NCBI GenBank assembly: GCA_964517795.1
Contig: CAZFDE010000032.1
Location: forward strand, 1-30,852
Source: CAZFDE01 sp964517795
Lineage (GTDB): Bacteria; Planctomycetota; Phycisphaerae; Sedimentisphaerales; Anaerobacaceae
DNA: 30,852 nucleotides
Direction of reading: 5' to 3'
Shown: piece by piece, positions 8,401 through 16,710 of the stretch
Numbering within the stretch: position 1 is the first letter of the stretch
Layout: the number at the start of each line of letters is the position of its first letter
Translations under genes and position numbers: made by a program
The notes under the pieces: model-generated
Database searches by the model: none
What the model saw: the letters and a program-made list of their open reading frames with translations, nothing else
Told to the model about the DNA's origin: nothing

Positions 8401-8593
8401 GTTTTTCGGTCTGGTGCCGATGATGCTCGAACGCAGCCTGCAGGCACGTTTTCTGATTCCGATGGCGATTAGTCTGGCTTTTGGGGTTTTATTCGCAACA
8501 TGCATTACGTTATTTTTGGTACCTTCACTGTATCGTATTCTTGAAGATATCAAGATGAAATTCCTTTCGCGTTTTATCAGTGATGAATCGTAA
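5414..8593 (+). CDS. RND-family inner-membrane efflux pump (AcrB-type permease)
   Basis: The product of about 1059 residues has the 12-segment RND layout: one helix near the N-terminus, a large periplasmic loop, five helices, then the same pattern repeated. The fourth membrane segment carries the proton-relay pair D403-D404 in SLGIVVDDAIVVGEN, matching Asp407/408 of AcrB. The second half has GIVALSGVVVNDSLILIDL and the final FGLVPMMLERSLQARFLIPMA block. The family uses the proton gradient to export hydrophobic or amphiphilic compounds, or metal ions in some branches; the substrate is unknown here. ATG 5414 fits AGGAGG at 5402-5407 (6-nt spacing) better than the GTG three bases earlier. Last gene of the operon. 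Confidence 0.95.
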   Translation: MTDQADRKGILGWFATNHVAANLLMLLIVASGILTVLQIKFEIFPEYTLDMVSVSVPYRGATPSDVEDGVILRVEEAVAGIDGVKRITSNAMEGVGTTLIEVEDFADVTEVLDDVKAAVDRITTFPEETEKPVIAEVKTYQGVISIVVYGDVTEKTLRQTADRIRDDLTRIAFISQVDVSGIRKYEISIEVSEETLRRYGLSFDQLAAIVRNSSLDIPAGSVKTEAGEILVRTEGQKYYGYQFERIRLLTRPDGTKLRLGDIAIVRDGFEDTDLFSTFDGKPAAFVNVSRTGDQDSLEIAEAVKQYVKEKQDELPTGVSLALWQDDSEILKSRISLLERNAILGLILVFLCLTLFLDLRLAFWTTLGIPISFLGAFWLMPVFDISINMISLFALIMSLGIVVDDAIVVGENIYNYRQQGMKASKAAIQGVKEMSVPVVLAVLTTIFAFLPLAYTTGILGKILRVLPIVVSCVLAISLVEALFILPAHLCSKLNFGRSRLTGWIDRIREWVGRHLKDFVNGPFERAVELAVRWRYVTLSIGLAAFLITIGFVIGGYIKFVFFDPVEADFMIASVEMPLGTPVERTREVARKLEKVALQVCDEFQSEQTNDVNLLKHLSTTIGGHPFSDRGGGPMQMVGEIQAQSHLAEVVVELPGAEKRDVSSMDMMNRWQELVGEIPGTSSLIFESQIVTTGKAVELELSHYDFDTLLAATDDLKDILRQYEAVSEITDSYEQGKPELKLELNDVGRLSGLTLSDLARQVRQGFYGEEVQRIQRGRHDIRVMLRYPEDQRRSLSDIETMRIRMIDGTEIPFRTVAKVRYGTGFSTIKRVDRERVVTVSADVDEKKVPAGEINADLAQNVLPQLMREYRGLSFDFAGEQRERNESLASLRYSFAIALMAIYGILAIQFRSYSQPMIVMSAIPFGIIGAVFGHLLLGFNLSILSLFGIVALSGVVVNDSLILIDLINREREEGVSLTEVIRDSATRRFRPIMLTTLTTFFGLVPMMLERSLQARFLIPMAISLAFGVLFATCITLFLVPSLYRILEDIKMKFLSRFISDES

Positions 8594-8704
8594 AAAAAAT
8601 GGATATCATTGCCGGTATATGAGAAAAGTAATCTGTCCGGGATGTTTTTTAAGTTGCCAAAACCAAAGAAGTTAAGGGAAAACGGTTGTTTTTAAAGATT
8701 TTTC

Positions 8705-8733
8705 TGGCCAAATCCCTCCAATGATGTCATAAT
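8705..8733 (+). promoter_or_regulatory. Candidate promoter of the 6-phosphogluconolactonase gene
   Basis: TGGCCA (8705-8710, 4/6 match) is followed after 17 nt by CATAAT (8728-8733, 5/6 match). Transcription would begin near 8740, about 30 nt upstream of the ATG at 8772. The 178-nt gap after the efflux operon makes an independent promoter likely. Confidence 0.45.
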
Positions 8734-8745
8734 AGTGTATTATGA
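8727..8745. promoter_or_regulatory. 19-bp perfect dyad over the pgl promoter, candidate operator
   Basis: TCATAATA (8727-8734) and TATTATGA (8738-8745) are exact inverted repeats around a central GTG. The dyad starts at the -10 box and reaches the predicted transcription start, so a bound dimer would block initiation. The AT-rich half-sites recall Fur/PerR-type boxes in a general way, but half-site length and spacing differ, so the regulator is unknown. Confidence 0.5.
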
Positions 8746-8771
8746 AATGTTATCGAAAGGGGGATTGAGAA

Positions 8772-9542
8772 ATGGATGTTTCAGCAGACCAAAAGTTGAA
8801 TTTGGTTGTTGCCCCGAATTATGAACAGTTATCTCGCCGATGTGTTGATTTGTTTATCCAGCAGGGACGCAAGCAAATCGAATCCAAAGGTGTTTTTTAC
8901 ACAGCTATTTCAGGCGGCAGTACACCCAAGCGATTTTTTGAATTATTAGGCCAAGATAAAAAATTGGACAGGGCATTTTGGCAGCATGTTCAATTATTCT
9001 GGGTGGATGAGCGATATGTTCCCAAGACCTCGCCATGGAGTAATTATAAGTTGGCCGAAGATGCTTTCTTAAGCAATATTCCGATCCCCAAAGCGAATGT
9101 TTACCCCATCGATACCGATCAGGACGATTTTCAAAGTTCGGCGAAGGCCTATGAAAATACGCTTCGTGAGGTGTTTGGGCTGGGTGAACAGGATTTGCCT
9201 CAGTTTGACCTTATATTCTTAGGGGTCGGCAAGGACGGTCATATGGGGTCGTTGTTTCCTAATAATTTTGCAATGTTTGATACCTCCGATCTGGCGTGTG
9301 TTGTTTACGTCATGGATGAAGACCTTAATCGGATTACGCTGACCCATCCGGTGATTTCAGCGGCGAATCACATTGTGGTCATGGCGTCGGGTGAAGATAA
9401 AGCTGGGATCCTCAGAGATATTTTCACCAGCGAACCCGATGAAATTCGTTTTCCGATCCATACGCTCTGGCCGGTCCTGAACAAGATTACCTGGGTGGTA
9501 GATCAGCCCGCGGCCAAATTACTGCAAGGGGTAACACGGTAA
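8772..9542 (+). CDS. pgl: 6-phosphogluconolactonase (DevB/Pgl type)
   Basis: This enzyme hydrolyses 6-phosphoglucono-delta-lactone to 6-phosphogluconate, the second step of the oxidative pentose phosphate pathway, in the cytoplasm. The 256-residue length is normal for the DevB-type enzyme. Family motifs are clear: the phosphate-binding AISGGSTPKRFFELL (about residues 43-57), WVDERYVP (about 77-84), SNYKLAEDAFL, and the catalytic-site region FDLIFLGVGKDGHMGSLFP (about 153-171). A purine-rich GAAAGGGGGATTGAG precedes the ATG. The gene stands alone between the efflux operon and the convergent LysM gene; neither glucose-6-phosphate dehydrogenase nor 6-phosphogluconate dehydrogenase is in the window. 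Confidence 0.95.
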   Translation: MDVSADQKLNLVVAPNYEQLSRRCVDLFIQQGRKQIESKGVFYTAISGGSTPKRFFELLGQDKKLDRAFWQHVQLFWVDERYVPKTSPWSNYKLAEDAFLSNIPIPKANVYPIDTDQDDFQSSAKAYENTLREVFGLGEQDLPQFDLIFLGVGKDGHMGSLFPNNFAMFDTSDLACVVYVMDEDLNRITLTHPVISAANHIVVMASGEDKAGILRDIFTSEPDEIRFPIHTLWPVLNKITWVVDQPAAKLLQGVTR

Positions 9543-9567
9543 GTTGATTTCAGCTCGGCAAGGAGCT

Positions 9568-9972
9568 TCAGGGGATAATGAGTTTCAGTCCCGGTTTGAG
9601 CCGATTGGGATCTCCGATTCGCTGTTTATTCGCCTCCACAATTTTAGGCCAATTTCCGGCTTGGCCGTAGTATTGTTCGGCAATCTGCGATAGCGTTTGA
9701 CCTTTGCGAACAATATGAAAACGGATGGTTTGGATGGGTTGAACGGCTTGATTGGCGTCTGTTTGAACACGATCAGGCAAAGCAGCAGCGGGTGGGCTGT
9801 TTTCCTGCGATATATCATCCGTTATTGAAGGAGGCTTAATCCTGTCGGTGCCGAGATGGGTTTGGTCGATCCGCGCGCGGGTTTGCTGAGAAGGATGCGT
9901 CGCCAGCCATATCGTACAGGCGACAGCAATAAACAGGCCGCAGGCCAGACCGATTTTCAAATCTTTCGGCAT
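9568..9972 (-). CDS. Membrane-anchored LysM-domain protein
   Basis: The 134-residue product has an N-terminal hydrophobic segment (IGLACGLFIAVACTIWLA, about residues 7-24) acting as anchor or uncleaved signal. A low-complexity Pro/Gln/Thr linker follows (about 30-85), then one C-terminal LysM domain (FHIVRKGQTLSQIAEQYYG onward, about 88-134) ending LKPGLKLIIP. LysM domains bind N-acetylglucosamine in peptidoglycan, so the protein probably tethers to the wall from the inner membrane. It lies 61 nt after secDF on the same strand as the last gene of the run and converges on pgl with a 25-nt gap. I see no clear ribosome binding site or terminator at its ends. Confidence 0.85.
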   Translation of the reverse strand: MPKDLKIGLACGLFIAVACTIWLATHPSQQTRARIDQTHLGTDRIKPPSITDDISQENSPPAAALPDRVQTDANQAVQPIQTIRFHIVRKGQTLSQIAEQYYGQAGNWPKIVEANKQRIGDPNRLKPGLKLIIP

Positions 9973-10033
9973 CTTGAAGCCATAAGATATTGATCAAACG
10001 CGATTCATCAATATCGCTGTTTGCATGATTTCA

Positions 10034-13000
10034 TTATTTTTTGTTTTCTTTGCCGGTGCCAATCAGCAGGATCGGAGCAGCGATCGCGACTGAAGAGTAG
10101 GTACCGATAATGATCCCCAGTCCGATCGAGAAGGTAAAGCCCCGCAGCCCCGAGCCGCCGAAGATATACATAATCAGCACCACCACAAACGTGGTAAATG
10201 ACGTCATCAGGGTTCGCGAAAGTGTCTGGTTGATACTTTCAGTGATCGTCGTCGGGGTGAGTTGTTTTTTGCGTCGATTTTCACGAATTCGGTCGAAGAC
10301 AACGATCGTATCGTTGAGCGAATACCCGATAATCGTCAGCAGCGCTGCAATGATTGCCAGGTTAATCTTGAAATCTTCGATGAGCAGCGTTTGGCCGAGC
10401 CCGGTCGAAGCGATATACGTACAGGCCGTGACCGCGCCGAGTGTGATACAGACATCGTGCACCAGTGCCGCGATCGCCGCCAGTCCGTATCGCACATTGC
10501 CGAACCGGAACCAGATGTAGGCGACGATGGCAATCAGCGAAAGGATGATCGCGATCAACGCCCGGGTTTTGGCTTCCGAACCGACGGAGGGATCGATCTG
10601 GGTCGTGCGCGGCAGCGAACTTTCTCTGGAGAGGGCGTTTTGAATCTTGGTGGTCTCATTTTGTTCGAACCGGGTCCATTCATCTTCACTTAATTGACGG
10701 AATCCCGCTTCGGGTTCGACACTGACATACGCGAAGGCGTTGACCGGTTCGTTCGGTTCCAGCGTGCCGAGCGAGGTATCATAAATTTCAAATGCATACC
10801 AGTTTAGATTTCTCAGATCGGGTTTGAATCGCAGATTTGAAATACGGTTTTGAATTTCTTCGGGGGTTGCGGCTTTTTGGGTTTGCACCTCAATGCGGAT
10901 ACCGCCGAGAAATTCCATCAGTTCGGGATACGAATCGATCGTCCGCTCGGTAATACGCTGGGCGTTAATAATCTTGGGTTCAAGATTCAGTTGGATTTCA
11001 AGCACATCACCGAAGGCGTTGACGATGGCATCGCTGACCACTTCATCGGTCTGCGGTTCGGAGATAGCCGCGTTGGGGAATGCCGTCTCAAGGACCTGCT
11101 TGAGCAGGTTTTTATTGGGATTGCTGGTTGAAACGGTGAATGCCTTATCTTGTTGAGCGACATCCAGATTACTCAAGCGTGCACCCTGACGGGATGCGAT
11201 TTTGCGTATTTGCTGCCTGGCCTGCTCGACGGAGGTGATATTCGGATCGTTTACGGTTGCGTAGGTTACATTCGTCTGGGTCGTGGTGATCTCGAATTGA
11301 TCGCCGGATTCGCCAACACTGTAAACATTGGCCGCGGCCAGTGCGGGGTCGTTCATCTGGATCGCCACGTCTTTAAGGCGATCTTCAACTTCTTGCCGCG
11401 ACAGGTTGGCCGATTCGACCAGATTCATGGTCACCGAGGTACCGCCGGTGAACTCGATATCGTATTTGTTGTTTTGCGTTTCATCTCGCGTGAAAAAGAC
11501 AAACAGCCCCGCGCCAATCAGGATCAGGGAAATGATGAAAAAGACCGGACGCAGCGCCATCCAGTTAATATTGGGTTTTTTGATCAGGTGCAGCATGACC
11601 AGATGATCTTTAACAATCCGGGCTTTGAGCAGCAGGTCGAACACCACCCGGGTAACGAATAAAGCCGTAAACATACTGGAAATGATACCGATCATCAACA
11701 CGATGGCGAAGCCTTTGATCTCCTCGGAAGCGACCCAGTACAGGATAGCCGCAGTGATAAAGGTTGTCAGGTTGGCGTCGAGAATCGTACTGAATGCCCG
11801 CTGATAACCGTTTCGAATCGCGATACGAAGGGACGATCCTTTGAGCTGCTCTTCACGAATACGTTCGAAGATCAGGACGTTGGCGTCGACACTCATGCCG
11901 ATTGTCAGGATGATACCGGCGATACCGGGCAGGGTAAATGTCGCCTGAAGCAGTGCCATCACCGCCAGGATCAGCAGAATATTCAAAAACAGTGCGGCAT
12001 CGGCAATTGCCCCGGCCAGCAAATAATACAAAAGCATGATCGCAGCCACGATGATCAGACCGATGATACCGGCTTTAATACCTCGGTCGCGATTCTCTTC
12101 ACCGATAGAGGGGCCGATGTTTTTGACCGAAATCGGTTGTTCGATTAATTTGGACGGCAAGGACCCGGCGTTGAGCTTGTCCACCATATCGCTGATCTCA
12201 GTCGAAGTAAACGATCCGGTGATAATACCAGTTCCCTGAATACTGCTTTGAATTGTCGGCGCGGAGATTGCTGTATCATCCAGTACGATACACAACGGGC
12301 GGCCGATATTATTGGCCGTCAACCTGAAGAACAGCTTACCCCCTCTTTCATCAAGAGAAAAGCCAATCGCACTTCTTCCGGTTTGATGATCGCTATCCGG
12401 GTATGCCCGCTCCAGACTCCATGATTTTTCAGCGCTGTGGAGCATGGTCTCATCCGATTTATTGCTGGCGAGTACATAATATTTATCCCCGAATTGACCA
12501 AGGATCGTGGGATTTTGCTGGCTATCCGCTGCGCCCCATTTTGTCGGATCCTGGGTTTCCAATTCCAGCCAAATATACTGATTGTCCGAGGCGTATGTCG
12601 GACCTTTGGTCGCCAGTCGTTCGATGTAAGATTTAATCTGTTCGGGCGAGATCGAAGGATCGCCCTGAGTGGGAAGTATTCGATATTCGAGAATCCCCGC
12701 GCCTTTGAGCATCCGCTGGAGGTCCTTGGGATCATCCAGGCGGCCGCGATGCGGGAGATATTCTTTATGAGCCGCGATCAACCGGTCAATTTCATCAGAT
12801 CGCGTGGGAAACTCGGCTTTGAGCTGCTGAATGGCTTCGTTGCGGCGAGTGGAGTTTTCAGGCAGCGACAGGATAAATTCAACTTGATCTTTCGAAAGAT
12901 TCAGTTGATCAAGTTCCGCCCGGGCCTGGCGATACAGGACATTGGCACCGGTTTGCGGATCTGTAAGGTCTTCAAGTACCTGTGCCCATTGTCGATAAAT

Positions 13001-13690
13001 CTGGACATATTCGAGGAGCAGTTGCGTGTCTTTATCACCGGCGAACTGTTTAACGGCTTCGGCCAGTTGGGTTTCGTCCATACCGGTCCATGTGCCAAGT
13101 TTGGTTTTGATCTGTCCCCAGTCGTAACCGGCTTCGGAAAGTTTCGATTCGAATGTTTGCAGTTCGTCGGCGAGTTGATCGCGTTTGGCCTGCAGCGATG
13201 TGAGTTGGGTAGAGGTTCGGACCAACTCGTCGAGTATTTGTTGTTTTTTTTCGGAATCGCCGGCCAGTTCCTGGAAGTCGGCCTGACGCTGGGCGGGTTC
13301 TTTTTTCAATGACCGCATCACCGAGGCAAGATTGATATTCTCCTCCAGCAGATCGGTCATGGCCTGTTCGAACTGTTCGCGTTTTTCGCGTGCCTGTTGA
13401 CTGGCCAGCGGCATCTGTATCTCAAATCGGGTACTGCCCAGCGGCCGCCAGATCAAATTCTGGATGTTGGCCGGGTCGATACGACGACGCAGTACGGTGA
13501 TCATACGTTCGGCGATGTCTCTTTTCTCCGCAGGTTTGAGATTGGTCGTGTCGATCTCATAGATCAAACTGGTTCCCCCGGCCAGGTCGATACCGGGCTT
13601 GAGTTTCTTGTGCGGGGGATAAAGGGTTATGGCTGCAACTGCAACCAGAACGAGGATCAAAATAAATTTCCAACCCAGATTTTTCTCCAT
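10034..13690 (-). CDS. secDF: Fused SecD-SecF protein-export membrane protein with a large insert
   Basis: SecD and SecF help the SecYEG/SecA translocon move proteins, using the proton gradient. Here both are one 1218-residue chain. The SecD half starts with a membrane segment (FILILVLVAVAAITLYP, residues 9-25) and KPGIDLAGGTSLIYEID. It later has the head-domain motif LKGAGILEYRIL (about 328-339) and a membrane block ending MSVDANVLIFERIREE. The SecF half has KYDIEFTGGTSV and then IGYSLNDTIVVFDRIRENRR. Unusual is about 220 residues (about 97-320) between FEIQMPL and DPKDLQRMLKG, rich in Gln, Glu, Lys and Leu and predicted helical or coiled-coil. Ordinary SecD lacks this, and fused SecDF is usually about 740-850 residues. 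It lies 50 nt after yajC; AAGGA precedes the ATG. Confidence 0.95.
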   Translation of the reverse strand: MEKNLGWKFILILVLVAVAAITLYPPHKKLKPGIDLAGGTSLIYEIDTTNLKPAEKRDIAERMITVLRRRIDPANIQNLIWRPLGSTRFEIQMPLASQQAREKREQFEQAMTDLLEENINLASVMRSLKKEPAQRQADFQELAGDSEKKQQILDELVRTSTQLTSLQAKRDQLADELQTFESKLSEAGYDWGQIKTKLGTWTGMDETQLAEAVKQFAGDKDTQLLLEYVQIYRQWAQVLEDLTDPQTGANVLYRQARAELDQLNLSKDQVEFILSLPENSTRRNEAIQQLKAEFPTRSDEIDRLIAAHKEYLPHRGRLDDPKDLQRMLKGAGILEYRILPTQGDPSISPEQIKSYIERLATKGPTYASDNQYIWLELETQDPTKWGAADSQQNPTILGQFGDKYYVLASNKSDETMLHSAEKSWSLERAYPDSDHQTGRSAIGFSLDERGGKLFFRLTANNIGRPLCIVLDDTAISAPTIQSSIQGTGIITGSFTSTEISDMVDKLNAGSLPSKLIEQPISVKNIGPSIGEENRDRGIKAGIIGLIIVAAIMLLYYLLAGAIADAALFLNILLILAVMALLQATFTLPGIAGIILTIGMSVDANVLIFERIREEQLKGSSLRIAIRNGYQRAFSTILDANLTTFITAAILYWVASEEIKGFAIVLMIGIISSMFTALFVTRVVFDLLLKARIVKDHLVMLHLIKKPNINWMALRPVFFIISLILIGAGLFVFFTRDETQNNKYDIEFTGGTSVTMNLVESANLSRQEVEDRLKDVAIQMNDPALAAANVYSVGESGDQFEITTTQTNVTYATVNDPNITSVEQARQQIRKIASRQGARLSNLDVAQQDKAFTVSTSNPNKNLLKQVLETAFPNAAISEPQTDEVVSDAIVNAFGDVLEIQLNLEPKIINAQRITERTIDSYPELMEFLGGIRIEVQTQKAATPEEIQNRISNLRFKPDLRNLNWYAFEIYDTSLGTLEPNEPVNAFAYVSVEPEAGFRQLSEDEWTRFEQNETTKIQNALSRESSLPRTTQIDPSVGSEAKTRALIAIILSLIAIVAYIWFRFGNVRYGLAAIAALVHDVCITLGAVTACTYIASTGLGQTLLIEDFKINLAIIAALLTIIGYSLNDTIVVFDRIRENRRKKQLTPTTITESINQTLSRTLMTSFTTFVVVLIMYIFGGSGLRGFTFSIGLGIIIGTYSSVAIAAPILLIGTGKENKK

Positions 13691-13740
13691 TGCGTTATTC
13701 CTTCTTGATTACAATCCTGATATCGTTTTGAACATGTGTG

Positions 13741-14154
13741 TTATACATTCACCTTTGTACCGATGGCCGAACGCGAAACATGAATTTTTGTATTGTTGGC
13801 CTCGTCGATCTTCAGTGTAATTTCATCGTCTTTAATATCGACAACCGTTCCGTAAATGCCGCCGATGGTACGGACCTTGTCGTTTTTCTCCAGGGCCTGA
13901 ACCATTTTGGCATGTTCCTGCTGTTTTTTTCGCGGCCCACGGAACATAAACAGATAGATAATGATGAAGATCAGGATCAGCGGCAGAAACTGCATTAACG
14001 TATTCGGTTTGGCAGCCGGCTTGCCGGCCCCGTTGGCGTCCGTGGTTGTTATTTGCTCAGTCGTTTGCTGCTCACTGTCAATCGGCACCCCGGTCAGTCC
14101 TTCTTGTTCGGCCTGATTTTCTTCTGCGACGGCTAAAATCCATGGATTTTTCAT
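13741..14154 (-). CDS. yajC: Preprotein translocase accessory subunit YajC
   Basis: YajC is a small inner-membrane partner of SecDF. This 137-residue version has a hydrophilic N-terminal stretch of about 50 residues (Glu, Gln and Thr rich) ahead of the single membrane helix (LMQFLPLILIFIIIYLFMFRGPRKKQQEH, about residues 53-81). The conserved cytoplasmic domain follows, with VRTIGGIYGTVVDIKDDEITLKI. Typical YajC is about 100-110 residues with a much shorter N-terminus, so the leader is an addition. AAAGGA precedes the ATG. The gene sits between tgt and secDF, the classical order. The 131-nt gap to tgt could hold an internal promoter, but I could not identify one with confidence. Confidence 0.93.
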   Translation of the reverse strand: MKNPWILAVAEENQAEQEGLTGVPIDSEQQTTEQITTTDANGAGKPAAKPNTLMQFLPLILIFIIIYLFMFRGPRKKQQEHAKMVQALEKNDKVRTIGGIYGTVVDIKDDEITLKIDEANNTKIHVSRSAIGTKVNV

Positions 14155-14285
14155 TTTTATATCCTTTCAGCGATATTTAAAACTATCATTTATATTCGAA
14201 AACCGTTTGAAAATACAGAACATTTTAAAGGACTCGCATTTATAGCGGATTTTGGCCTCAAACGCAAAGGGAAAACCGTACGATC

Positions 14286-15401
14286 TTAGGCATATTGGGA
14301 TTTATATTGAACGCGTTGTTCTTGAGACCAGGATTTGAAGCTATTTTCACGGATATGATGTCGAATTTGATTCATTAAGTTCATAAAAAAATGGATGTTA
14401 TGAATTGAAACAAGGATCGGCCCAAGCATCTCGGAAACATTGAAAAAGTGTCGAATTGCGGCCCTTGAGTAGGTTTTGCAGGTATAACATGGGCAAACGG
14501 GGTCGATTGGGCGAAGATCCGTAAGGTGAACGCTGTTTCGCATTCGCAGCGGCCCTTTTTCTGTAAAGGCGAATGCATTGCGGCCGTTACGGGTAGGTAT
14601 CACGCAATCGAACATGTCAATCCCTTCACCCACGGCAGCGATCAGGTCGGCCGGCATCCCCACACCCATTAAATATCGAGGTTTTTCAAGCGGCAGCAAT
14701 GGAGCTGTGTGAGCGACTGTCTTGATCATACTGTCGTGGCCTTCACCGACGCTCAGACCCCCAAGCGCGTAACCATCGAAATTCATTTCAACCAAAGCCT
14801 TAGCGCAATCAGTTCGCATGGGCAGGTCGATTCCGCCCTGAACAATTCCGAAAAGTAATTGATTCGGATTGTGATGGGCCTGTTTGCATCGTCCGGCCCA
14901 GTCTATCGTTCGTCGAATGGCTGTTTTGAGTGTATCATGGTCGCAGGGAAACGGTGTGCACTGATCAAAGCACATGATAATATCCGCACCCAGGCGATTT
15001 TGGATATCCGTGGCGCTTTCGGGGTTCAAGCGGTGTTTGGCGCCATCGATATGGCTGGCAAATTCGACGCCGTCATCGTCAATTTTATTGAGACTGTCGA
15101 GTGAAAAGACCTGATAGCCGCCGCTGTCGGTCAAAATCGGATGCTCCCAGGCCATGAGTTTATGCAGGCCGCCAAGTGTTTCAACGATTTCGACTCCGGG
15201 TCTGAGCATCATGTGATAGGTGTTGGCCAAAATGATCGACGCGCCGAGTTTTTCGAGTTGTTGCGGAATGATTCCTTTGACAGCGCCCGCAGTGCCGACC
15301 GGCATGAAAACCGGAGTTTCGATTTTGCCGTGGGATGTCGATAAAAGGCCGATGCGGGCATGCGTATCGGCATCTTTGGCGATGATTTCGAACGGTTTCA
15401 T
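14286..15401 (-). CDS. tgt: tRNA-guanine transglycosylase
   Basis: Tgt exchanges guanine-34 in the anticodon of Asn, Asp, His and Tyr tRNAs for preQ1, leading to queuosine. The 371-residue length matches the bacterial enzyme. Visible signatures are TPVFMPVGTAGAVKGI near the N-terminus, the substrate-binding DSGGYQVFSL with a catalytic-site Asp, LFGIVQGG, YALGGLSVGE, and MFDCVIPTRNGRN with the nucleophile Asp. The C-terminal zinc site is CPCYTCKTYSRAAIRH and the later His (VSIHNIHF). The start follows the SpoIID stop by 4 nt, so the two are co-transcribed, and yajC and secDF follow, a conserved bacterial neighbourhood. Confidence 0.97.
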   Translation of the reverse strand: MKPFEIIAKDADTHARIGLLSTSHGKIETPVFMPVGTAGAVKGIIPQQLEKLGASIILANTYHMMLRPGVEIVETLGGLHKLMAWEHPILTDSGGYQVFSLDSLNKIDDDGVEFASHIDGAKHRLNPESATDIQNRLGADIIMCFDQCTPFPCDHDTLKTAIRRTIDWAGRCKQAHHNPNQLLFGIVQGGIDLPMRTDCAKALVEMNFDGYALGGLSVGEGHDSMIKTVAHTAPLLPLEKPRYLMGVGMPADLIAAVGEGIDMFDCVIPTRNGRNAFAFTEKGPLRMRNSVHLTDLRPIDPVCPCYTCKTYSRAAIRHFFNVSEMLGPILVSIHNIHFFMNLMNQIRHHIRENSFKSWSQEQRVQYKSQYA

Positions 15402-15405
15402 TGTA

Positions 15406-16710
15406 TCAGTAAACCCGGGTTAGAACCGATGTCGGGTAATAGTGCTGAAGGATCTCGTATGCCGTTTTTCCCTGCCTGGCCATGCCTTGAGCGCCGCACT
15501 GACACATGCCGACGCCATGACCATACCCGCGGCCGGAAACGAAGGCCCAGTTATTGCCCAGTGTGATGATCTGGCAGGCAGTACTGCGGAGTTTCGAACC
15601 GGACGGATCGATCGATAATCTCAGGTCTTCGCCGCGAATCCAATCGGTTTTTCCATTTTTGCCCTGCAGTTGGACTTTAGTCATTCGCGTCAGACCGGGA
15701 TAAGTACTGGTCGCGATGGGTTTAATATTTTCGATATATTCCAATTTTTTCAGCGATGCATATCGGCCGATCAGCTTGTCGGAAACCTCTTGTTTAGGGA
15801 ATTGTGCCATGGGCCAGAGAAAATAGGCCGGCTTGGCGATGTCTTTGCAGTACGGACAGCTTACTCCTTGCAGTGCCGAATAGCTGTCACCAAAAACATT
15901 TTTTGAATTTTCGGTATGCCCGCCGCAGGTCGAACTGTAATACGTCGGGAAAATGAGGTATTCACTGCCGGTTTGAGTTTTTTGCGGGCAAAGCAGAATC
16001 TGTCCGGCCGTCTGGTTGATCGCGTTCCAGATGGGTTTCGATTCGGCGGCGATGCCACGATATACCTGATGGGCGGCGGTTTTATTCAAATCCCAATGCC
16101 GTTTGCTGCCGAAATCTTTCTTGATAAACAGGCAATACGTCCGTGCAGCGACAGCCTGGGCCTTGAGGGCTTCCGGTTCCCAGAAATCGGGCATTTCCGA
16201 ACCGACCACGCCTGCCAGATAGGCCTCGAGCGGGACGATATTGATCGCGTCGAATGTTTTATCGTCTTGGCTGATTAGTGCCAGTTTACCTCGGTATCGA
16301 TTGCCGTTGATGGAAAAAACGTAGGGTTTTTCCGGCCTTAGCTCTATGTTTTTGCTCGGGATCGACTGATCGGCAATAAGCAGGCCGGTTGATGTCGTTT
16401 TAACCGGCAGCGTTACATTGCGATATTTTTTCCCAAACGAGGCAAGGGGTTGACCGGTTGTCGGATCGACCACACGAAACGGTCCGGGTGTCTTTATCCT
16501 GCATTCCGAAAGTTTATTCCCCAGCAGTACCCGAATCCAGAATTGCTCGGCCGCATCCATTTGCGGTGTGGTTCCAATAAATTTACCGCCTTCACAACCG
16601 CTAAAATAAAGCAGCGTGACCCCGCCAAGAATCAGGCTAAGACCGATGAGTAATCGAAAGCGTAAAGCGCTTTTACGAGAAGAGTCGATTGTCTTGGAGA
16701 TCCGTTTCAC
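15406..16710 (-). CDS. SpoIID/LytB-domain lipoprotein, probable peptidoglycan glycan-strand enzyme
   Basis: SpoIID is a lytic transglycosylase acting on denuded glycan strands in endospore formers; the same domain occurs in many non-sporulating bacteria. This 434-residue protein has a basic N-terminus, a hydrophobic signal and a lipobox-like FSGC (Cys39), so it is probably a lipoprotein. The SpoIID core is clear: LEAYLAGVVGSEMPDFWEPEALKAQAVAARTY with the catalytic-type Glu in GSEMP. The C-terminal GRGYGHGVGMCQCGAQGMARQG and YEILQHYYPT are also typical. Extra Cys residues (CGG, CPYC) lie in the middle. It starts with GTG sharing one base with the upstream stop (TAGTG), implying coupled translation with the TPR gene, and no strong ribosome binding site is visible. 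Confidence 0.88.
   Translation of the reverse strand: MKRISKTIDSSRKSALRFRLLIGLSLILGGVTLLYFSGCEGGKFIGTTPQMDAAEQFWIRVLLGNKLSECRIKTPGPFRVVDPTTGQPLASFGKKYRNVTLPVKTTSTGLLIADQSIPSKNIELRPEKPYVFSINGNRYRGKLALISQDDKTFDAINIVPLEAYLAGVVGSEMPDFWEPEALKAQAVAARTYCLFIKKDFGSKRHWDLNKTAAHQVYRGIAAESKPIWNAINQTAGQILLCPQKTQTGSEYLIFPTYYSSTCGGHTENSKNVFGDSYSALQGVSCPYCKDIAKPAYFLWPMAQFPKQEVSDKLIGRYASLKKLEYIENIKPIATSTYPGLTRMTKVQLQGKNGKTDWIRGEDLRLSIDPSGSKLRSTACQIITLGNNWAFVSGRGYGHGVGMCQCGAQGMARQGKTAYEILQHYYPTSVLTRVY

Noticed and set aside
8594..8656. Possible terminator after the RND pump gene (paired CCGG pieces before a T-run at about 8646-8651)
   Set aside because: The stem is short and imperfect with a loop of about 20 nt, so I could not support it as an intrinsic terminator.
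9543..9567. Small inverted repeat AGCTC...GAGCT between the convergent pgl and LysM genes
   Set aside because: The stem is only 5 bp and no T-run follows on either strand.
12437..13312. A 291-codon plus-strand frame opposite secDF
   Set aside because: It is the antisense shadow of the secDF coding sequence, which has clear family motifs; no start signal or recognisable domain supports it.
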